Shown: one piece after another, positions 55,940-64,000 of the stretch
How positions within the stretch are numbered: the first letter of the stretch is position 1
Layout of the letters: each line of letters opens with the position of its first letter
NCBI RefSeq assembly: GCF_036898095.1
Contig: NC_090739.1
Coordinates: 63,874,747 to 63,938,746 of the forward strand
Direction of reading: 5' to 3'
DNA from: Palaemon carinicauda
Taxonomy: Eukaryota; Arthropoda; Malacostraca; Decapoda; Palaemonidae
Length of the DNA stretch: 64,000 bases
Notes under the pieces: generated by a model
What the model was told of the DNA's origin: nothing
Database searches by the model: none
Seen by the model: the letters and a program-made list of their open reading frames with translations, nothing else
Made by a program: the position numbers and the translations under genes

Positions 55940-56010
55940 CGCTGGCGAGCTGATGATCGCTGGCGAGCTGATGATCGCTGGCGAGCTGATGATCGCTGAC
56001 GAGCTGATGA
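55940..56010. repeat. Short 18-bp tandem repeat
   Basis: Four to five units of GATCGCTGGCGAGCTGAT in the gag part of E4, just right of the minisatellite. Confidence 0.85.
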
Positions 56011-57907
56011 TCTCTGACGAGCAGAAGGCTACGCGTGGAAGCCTGCGTATAGAAGAAGAGTCCTTGACCCCGACCTGAACCGAAGTTCTAGATCGCGAGG
56101 GCGAACGTGGGCGCACAGGGCGCGTAACAGGAACCAACAGGAACAGCAGGGATGATCATCATGAAAGTGCTGACGAACAGGAGAGCGCTGATGAGCAGAA
56201 GAGCGCCTGTGCGTTAACACTGAGCAGGAGCAGGTGAGAACACAGCAGAAGGGCGCGCAGGGAAACCCTGACACGCAAGGGAAGAACCCCCGTGGGAGGC
56301 AACCCTTTGCCCCGAAGGGATCGTTGTCCGCCGGGAGACTGATGTCCGTCGGAAGACCGCTGTCCGTCGGGAAGACCGTTGTCCGTCGGGAAGACCGTTG
56401 CCCGTCGGAAGATGAGATCAGACTGCTGTCCATTTGCACCAAGGCGGAAGATCGAGAAAAAGGAGTTGTAGGCTGCAAATGGAGATTCAAAAAGGCGCCT
56501 CAAGCACCCTTATGGGGAGATGAGAGGCCCTTACGACGAGGCGGACGGTGGGCCTTACGGCGAGGGAGGCCAACAGCAACAGCAACAGAAGAAACCTCTG
56601 AAGAGGAGTCTCTATGAGTGTACTCTCTCGCGAACGAAAGAGAAACACTTCGTAGAAGAGACTGGTCAGCAGTGACCTAAAAGGAGCAATCCTCCGAAGA
56701 GGAGCTCCTGCAGTTGCCCAGCCCCTTGAGCGAAACTGCAGGTGTGACCGCTCAGCACCAAGAGCATAGTCCCACGAAAAAAAGGCAAGAGGAGAACCCT
56801 CCATAAGGGGAAAAACTCAAGCCTGGACAGGAAAAACTTCCCTCGGAAGGAAAGTTACCTGCCCAAGGAGGCAAGCCTCCTGAGAGTTCTAAAATGAACT
56901 GGAGAGCTGTCCGTCGTCACAGGAGTACTTCCAGTAGAAGGAGACATGCCCCTGACGAAAACACAAGGGGGGAGGCAGCAACAGCCGAATCCCCAGGACT
57001 CAACAAGACAGCTCACACCGTTGCCATATTACAGAAACGAACTAGATCGGTAACTGTAAAAAAATAAAACAAAAAAACATTAGTACACATTCATTCCCCC
57101 GGGAAGGCTCCGAAGAGGAATCCCGAGGGAAGGAAACAAGAATTACACAACAGGGACGTGCCCTCACAACCACTTACACTCACGGAAGGAGAGCTGTAAC
57201 CAAAACAGAATTATAACAATTATAATTATGTAACTATGTAATTTAAAAATGAATGAACACCAAAGAAAGAACGAAAACCCCGAAAGGAATCGTTCTACAA
57301 AGCTGAAAAATCAACAAATACAATTAGATTGATAAACTAATTGAGACATACGTACGGAGTAGCAACCCCCCCACACGGAAAGGAAGCTACAAGGGCGTAG
57401 TAACACGTAGTAAAAGGGTGAACGACCTCAAGAGAGAGAGAGAGAGAGAAAGACATAAGTCAAACTCTATCGCCACCCATAACGCCGTGGCGGCCAACTG
57501 CCGAGGACACCACGTAGATAAGTACACTACACACACAAATCTGAAAAGGAAACTTACTGATTTCTATACTCAAATATGTATACAAACATGAAAACATGTT
57601 TACATATATATTGAGTAAATGAAAAGTAAGCGATTAAGTAAAGACAAAACAAACAATGGCTGCCAAGAGAAGACCAAGACAGAGACGTCTGTCACAGTCC
57701 GAGCCAAAAGTGAAAGTGAGCATTCATCTGTGTGAGAGGGAGGGGAGGGGTAGCTAGCTACCACTCCCCTAACCCCCCCCCCCCCCCCCCGCTAACTAGC
57801 GCGGGGGTAATACACCCTCGTTAAATTCTAATGGCTCGCCATTTCAGCTGCGCTAAAAGGTAAACCCTGTGTAAATAGCGTGGTTTGTATTTCGGTTACG
57901 GAACAAA

Positions 57908-58432
57908 TCTTCATTTATACTCGTACAGTGTAGGAAAGAATCTTTGGTGCTCTCCATGGGGACCAGAGTTCTCTTAAGAAGTGTCACTTTGTCATCTTGG
58001 ACAGTAGAGAGTCATTATGCACCCAGCTAGAATGAGATTGGAGTTGTGTCAGGCTGACTTTTGGACACAAACAACAGGTAAGGGAGTGGATGGCTTTCCT
58101 TCATTGCATAGTCTAGTAGTCAAATTCCACCTAATGCCCAATCAAGAGTACGGGAGGGTCCACTTGAGACCTGATGACTTGAGTGACTTTTTTAAGGGGC
58201 TAAAGTTCCTGGAGGGAGAAGAGCATTTAAAGCTACAACTGAGCCCCGGAAGATCTTCCGAAGAGGAAAGATCAGAGCTCTTCAGTCTGAGGTTTAACTA
58301 AAGTCTGAATGACAGACTTTTACAGCAGTGACTTAGTGGAGTGTCCTAGGCAAAGGAAGATAATAACTGCAATTCATTTCATAGAGGCTCCACCAGGCGA
58401 TACATACCTTCCACGAAGCCACTAGCAGAAAA
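57908..58432. other. Unassigned sequence right of E4
   Basis: A 94-codon plus-strand ORF (58017-58301) has no recognisable domain. The stretch may be the other half of the older element that E4 invaded, but I cannot show it. Confidence 0.4.
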
Positions 58433-58640
58433 ATGACAAATTCATAGATAATTTGTATTTTTCTCTAACAAATACGAACCTGTAATTATTTATATATGGC
58501 TATATCTTTCAGCAAAGCTGGAAGGTAGCAAATTAGACTTTTGGTGCGAGGTGGTAACCCTACCCATAACTGGGGGGGGGGGGGGGTAGTGGTACCAGCC
58601 ACTTGTATATAACCCACGGAGTGATAAACTAGCCACTTTT
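58433..58640. mobile_element. Stray left terminus of an E-type DIRS element
   Basis: AATGACAAATTCATAGATAA, then TTTGTATTTTTCTCTAACAA and a 15-G tract match the left terminus of E4 and E3. No complementary region or coding part follows. Confidence 0.65.
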
Positions 58641-60679
<2,039 letters not shown>

Positions 60680-60960
60680 AGAAATAAGAACCAATTTAGG
60701 GGATACGTAGTTCAGCATGTACCACTTGCCAGTAAATAGGAGCTTAATGTTTCTCTTTATTCATGATCGAATTGAGCACTCAGCGAAGCAAGAACCATTA
60801 GTTATTCTAAAAAAAAATATACCAAGAATAAATATTTAAGAAATAATAACCAATCATTGATGTCAGCTCAACCTTACCACTTGCCAGGACATACAGAGCT
60901 TGATATTTTTATTTTTTTAGCGAGCGAAGTGAGCGCATGGCAAAACAAGAACCATTAGAT
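60680..60960. repeat. Imperfect direct duplication
   Basis: Two units (about 60680-60815 and 60816-60960) share ACCAAGAAT/AAATAAGAACCAAT, ACCACTTGCCAG, GAGCTT-AT-TTT and GCAAGAACCATTAG blocks. Confidence 0.6.
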
Positions 60961-60966
60961 TTAGGG

Positions 60967-61194
60967 TAAAACATTTTGAATAGAAAATATATGTTTTCCT
61001 GTAGCAAATACTGTAATGTGATTTCACCAAATTTGACTTCATTTCTATTATACCAGTTATAACTAGTGTGTAGTGTGGAACGAAGTAGTCAAACTGGTTG
61101 TTCTGTTTGTCTGCCGTGGAAATAAAGGCAAAATTTGGTTAAATCATGTTATTCCCTACAGGATAACATATTTTCAGTTCAAAACATTTCCCCA
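60967..61194. mobile_element. Fold-back (MITE-like) element 1
   Basis: The left arm (AAAACATTTTGAATAGAAAA through GACTTCATTTC) matches the right arm inverted (GGAAATAAAGGCAAAATTTG through TTCAAAACATTTCC) with substitutions. It has no ORF and is related to the element at 61252. Confidence 0.65.
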
Positions 61195-61251
61195 TCCGTA
61201 CATATAATTTTACCCTTTCCTAAACTAACCTAACATCAGACACCATGCGGT

Positions 61252-61511
61252 ATATTTGTATTGTATTACAGGGTGTGATTTTCGCACAGAAAATATATGA
61301 TTTCCTAAATAAATAACGTGATTTAACTGAATTTGACCTTCATTTCAACCGGAATCAAACAAATCAACCAATCCGACTAACTTTAAGTTGACGAATTGGT
61401 TGATGTTATTACGGATGAAATGAAGGTGAAAACCGGTTAAATCACGTTATTTGCTATAGGAAATCATGTCTTTTCTGTGCGAAAATCACACCCTGTAATA
61501 CAATATAAATT
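61252..61511. mobile_element. Fold-back (MITE-like) element 2
   Basis: Arms of roughly 100 bp. TTGTATTACAGGGTGTGATT and the following TTTCGCACAGAAAA are matched almost perfectly by their inverse near 61450-61511, and homology continues to the AAATGAAGG blocks. A short loop around 61370 separates the arms. No coding sequence. Confidence 0.75.
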
Positions 61512-61635
61512 TACCAAATATTATCACACATATGTTGTGTTGAAATATTTAAATATAAGAACTTGTTCAACGTTGTCACTTCTCTTATGAATGTACTGAG
61601 AACGATAACATTAGCAACGTTACCAATGATTCACA

Positions 61636-62137
61636 GTACTACCAACGATGACGAATGGTACACAGAGTTACCAACGACACGATGACATTACTAGCGGTAG
61701 AAATGCTAAATATTTCCATACGTATTTTAAACAATTTTTCCATATAACTATTACACAATATATAAAAAGTAAAAAAAGAGCACAGAACCTAACAAACCCA
61801 CCTAACCTTGCCTAGAAGTACCCCGGTCACAAAACACATATAATGACTATTGAGGAATGACTTATATTTATGAAACAGTACTACCAACGATGACGAATGG
61901 TACACAAGTTACCAACGACACGATGACATTACTAGAGGTAGAAATGCTAAATATTTCCATACGTATTTTAAATAATATTTCCATACGTATTTTAAATAAT
62001 TTCTCCATATAACTATTACACAATATATAAAAAGTACAAAAAGGGCACAGAACCTAACAAACTCACCTAACCTTGCCTAGAAGTACCCCGGTCACAAAAC
62101 ACATAATGACTATTGAGGAATGACTTACTTTTATGAA
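61636..62137. repeat. Tandem duplication, unit about 242-260 bp
   Basis: Two copies begin ACCAACGATGACGAATGGTA and end TTGAGGAATGACTTA. Copy 2 has a 23-bp internal duplication (TTTCCATACGTATTTTAAAT). Identity is high, so the event is fairly recent. Confidence 0.9.
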
Positions 62138-62151
62138 GAAAACGACGAAAC

Positions 62152-62397
62152 TTATGGCTTCCATGGGGGTAGACGACTTTTCCCCAAAAATGTACCTTTA
62201 TAGGCAGTAACGGTATAACTCCAACGACGTTTCTTCTTAGTTTTGGGTATGATGGATTCAGAATGGCAATAAAACACGTGAATGTCTTTCCTATAAGATA
62301 ACAGAGAACGGCACTTGGAGCACTGTAAACGTTGAGGAATTACGTTGTGTGATTTAAGGAAATAATCAACAAACTGAAGAATCATAAAAATCACCAT
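62152..62397 (-). CDS. Small ORF with CxxC pair, possible ISXO2/Merlin-like fragment
   Basis: An 81-residue product with a hydrophobic start, then QCSKCRSLLSYRKDIHVFYC (one CxxC pair plus a later Cys), a KTKKKRRWSYTV stretch and KGTFLGKSRLP. The order of a half zinc ribbon followed by an SV-xx-GTFF-x-SKL pattern resembles the N-terminus of ISXO2-like/Merlin transposases. The catalytic part is absent downstream. It could be a decayed transposase, a domesticated exon or chance; I am not confident it is expressed. Confidence 0.3.
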   Translation of the reverse strand: MVIFMILQFVDYFLKSHNVIPQRLQCSKCRSLLSYRKDIHVFYCHSESIIPKTKKKRRWSYTVTAYKGTFLGKSRLPPWKP

Positions 62398-62937
62398 GGA
62401 ATTTAGCCACTGCTTTTAGGTACAGAATACTGCAGCCATTACAAGTTTCTATAACTTCCTCCATCGAAAAATAAGAAAAAATAAATCGCACTTGAAATGA
62501 CGAACGCCTTACTGGGTCAAAGGTTACAACGCAAAAGGCATTGGAGGAAAGGGTATGAACACACCTCTCAAAGAGATAAAGGAAGGGGGGGGGGGGGCTA
62601 GGGAGATATCTGAATAGGCATCGGTTGGTTATTGGTTAAGGGAAAAACAAAGAACACTAGTGGGTAAACATGAATGAACTAAATAGGGAAACTAGTCCAG
62701 ATTACGTATTTATGGGAAACAGAGGAGTGAAAAGGAAATAACCAAAGAAAAGAAATAAAAACAAGGTAAATTTACAGTTTCATCCATTATGGGGAAACTG
62801 GAATAAAAATATATTTGTTGCATCAGAAATGGTGTAGTTCCAACGAATTTAACGTTTATTTTGACCGCAAACCATCCGATTTAGAGATTTACTATGTAAT
62901 TGGAGTTAAAACAACAAGTTGTTCTAGAATGCAGAAA

Positions 62938-63400
62938 GACCCTACTTCATCCCAACAATTATGGGGGACACTAGGTGGGAACCGGGGTTTTGGGTGGGGG
63001 GGGGGTCAAATGATATTTGCAATAAATGAATACTTATCCTTCCACCCCCCCTCCCCCTATACCCCTACCTAGCCCTACCGGGGGGGGGGGCCTCCGTCCC
63101 CCTTGCGACCCCCCCTTAAGGCCACAGTGATTTTCAGGGCACTACTGAACCTCATAAACCCACCTAACCTAGCCTAGGGGCCCTGTACTCCTACCTAGGG
63201 GCCCTGTACTCCTACCTAGGGGCCCTGTACCCCTACCTAGGCCTACCAGGGGGGCCCCCCTCCGCCCCCCCTTAAGGCCACAGTGAATTTCGTGACACTA
63301 CCGAACCTAATTCAACCACCTAACCTAGGGTCCTGTACCCATACCTAGGCCTAGCCCCTGCGAGGGGGGCCCCCCCCCTTACAGCCACTACCTAACACAT
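62938..63400. repeat. C/G-rich low-complexity repeats
   Basis: Poly-G and poly-C runs, plus three 21-bp units of AGGGGCCCTGTACTCCTACCT at 63176-63240 and a longer repeat carrying CTTAAGGCCACAGTGA-TTTC at 63115 and 63272. CACCTAACCTAG motifs recur. No ORF of interest. Confidence 0.8.
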
Positions 63401-63507
63401 CCATCAAACCAAATCCAAAGTGATGGTACTGCTGTATACATCGTTATACTATCACCATTATAATATACTCTATAAATTAATGAAGCTTACCTTAAACTGT
63501 TGGTTCA

Positions 63508-63768
63508 TCAAGATGTGCTGCTGTTTTGAGGAAAACGTGAAGCCGTTGGGAAGGTTCCTTGACATGCAGGACAATTTTTATTTTGTAAAATTAAATTGTG
63601 TCTCTGGCACAAATCCACTAGGTTTTCAATATTCCCCGAATAACTTACAACAAATTCATTGTAAGTTAGGAAACAGTCAGGACAAGAAGATGGAATTTCA
63701 ACTTCTTGTGCAACATGAGATGACGTGCTTACTATTGCCTCCATTTCTAAGAACGAAATGAAATGCAT
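63508..63768 (-). CDS. Small ORF with two CPxC motifs, possible first exon
   Basis: An 86-residue product with SSCPDCFLTYNEF and NLVDLCQRHNLILQNKNCPA, then CQG. The second part resembles 62152-62397 (hydrophobic, short loop, CxxC), so the two may be paralogous. The frame closes soon after, but an AAG|GTAAGC donor lies at about 63488 in a different frame. The ORF begins close to the CCAAT/CRE block and points away from it. Function unknown. Confidence 0.3.
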   Translation of the reverse strand: MHFISFLEMEAIVSTSSHVAQEVEIPSSCPDCFLTYNEFVVSYSGNIENLVDLCQRHNLILQNKNCPACQGTFPTASRFPQNSSTS

Positions 63769-63790
63769 GGGAAAAATGATGCATTGTCGT

Positions 63791-63870
63791 GCTGTGATTG
63801 GCCAAACATGTATGACGTCATAGTGGATAGGCGCTGTGATTGGCCAAATGTGTAAGACTTTATAGTGGAC
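63791..63870. promoter_or_regulatory. CCAAT/CRE promoter-like tandem block
   Basis: Two copies, 42 bp apart, of GCTGTGATTGGCCAAA (inverted CCAAT box; TTGGCCAA is also an NF1-like palindrome). Copy 1 carries a perfect CRE (TGACGTCA, 63813-63820); copy 2 has AGACTTTA in its place. It lies between the minus-strand ORF starting at 63768 and a plus-strand ATG at 63969, as expected for a divergent promoter. Confidence 0.5.
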
Positions 63871-63968
63871 TAGTTTGTCTGCGGATTATAGTGGTTACAG
63901 GGCTCATTTAAGCAAATACAAGACACAGTCAACAATAACAAGACTTAGAAAAAATCTGGGAGGAAGAC

Positions 63969-64000
63969 ATGAGTAGCGTGAGTTTGATCGTCGATTTATA
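63969..64000 (+). CDS. Possible start of a plus-strand gene, cut by window end
   Basis: ATGAGTAGCGTGAGTTTGAT opens a frame (MSSVSLIVDL) to the window edge, about 100 bp right of the CCAAT/CRE block. Only ten codons are visible, so the identity is unknown and the call is tentative. Confidence 0.25.
   Translation, partial: MSSVSLIVDL

Larger units (their letters stand above)
52260..56900 (-). pseudogene. Gag-like region of E4
   Basis: Minus-strand frames such as 53560-53066 and 56804-56487 are Arg/Pro/Ser-rich and partly overlap repeats. The 53150-53810 part already contains degenerate GGCGATCGCGCG units related to the minisatellite. No domain is recognisable; the gag label is by position only. 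Confidence 0.35.
48498..57907 (-). mobile_element. DIRS-type retrotransposon E4 (about 9.4 kb)
   Basis: Inverted termini at 48498-48720 and 57695-57907 share the poly-G tract, the GCTAGTTAGC palindrome and the CTTAGCTATTTACACAGGG-type end. The complementary region is at 48785-48870. Minus-strand order is gag, RT, recombinase as in E3, but all frames are broken. Extra length comes from a 35-bp minisatellite (53811-55836) in the gag part and a 5S-like insert. Confidence 0.82.

Noticed and set aside
63170..63340. Telomere-like CCTAACCT motifs
   Set aside because: Arthropod telomeres are long (TTAGG)n runs; here single or double motifs occur within C-rich repeats.

Overview
This is a eukaryotic, almost certainly arthropod, genomic window. 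The density of DIRS-type tyrosine-recombinase retrotransposons, long (GA)n and (TA)n tracts, and an RTE-like LINE point to a decapod crustacean, possibly a caridean shrimp. That taxon call is inference. No bacterial operon, CRISPR array, tRNA or complete host gene is visible.

Host gene content is small. Two minus-strand exons (33829-33982, then 10139-10351) join in phase. They encode the N-terminal FAD-binding part of a dimethylglycine/sarcosine dehydrogenase-family flavoprotein, most like the pyruvate dehydrogenase phosphatase regulatory subunit (PDPR). The intron between them is 23,477 bp, and all but about 240 bp is transposon: a Tigger/pogo element with an intact transposase ORF (10468-12972) and a DIRS element (E3, 12985-33717). 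E3 was invaded by a second DIRS (DIRS3, 20350-33491), which was in turn invaded by a third, young DIRS (DIRS-D, 25305-31162). DIRS-D has intact gag, RT/RNase H and tyrosine recombinase frames and near-identical inverted termini. At the far right are two short ORFs with cysteine pairs, a CRE/CCAAT promoter-like block and the start of a possible gene running off the window.

Layout. 1-3090: nested TA-target DNA transposons (B1 inside A1 inside a second B copy). 3091-4967: truncated DIRS (E1). 4970-5550: LINE fragment. 5556-10053: decayed DIRS-like region (E2) carrying A copy 2. 10139-33982: the host exon pair and its transposon-filled intron. 34164-36715: 5'-truncated RTE-like LINE. 36765-46316: DIRS2, with A copy 3 inserted in its recombinase gene. 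47276-48497: older DIRS end. 48498-57907: DIRS E4, holding a 5S rRNA-like insert and a roughly 58-copy 35-bp minisatellite. 58433-64000: one stray DIRS end, a (TA)n array, two fold-back elements, tandem duplications, C-rich repeats and the small ORFs.

Functionally the window is a record of layered insertion. DIRS elements carry gag, RT-RNase H-methyltransferase-like and recombinase modules with inverted termini and an internal complementary region. The A and B families lack a recognisable transposase. Their CAGT termini and TA target sites suggest mobilisation by a Tigger/pogo enzyme such as the one encoded at 10813-12720. Every retroelement whose strand can be judged from coding sequence, and the Tigger ORF, lies on the minus strand, the same strand as the host gene.
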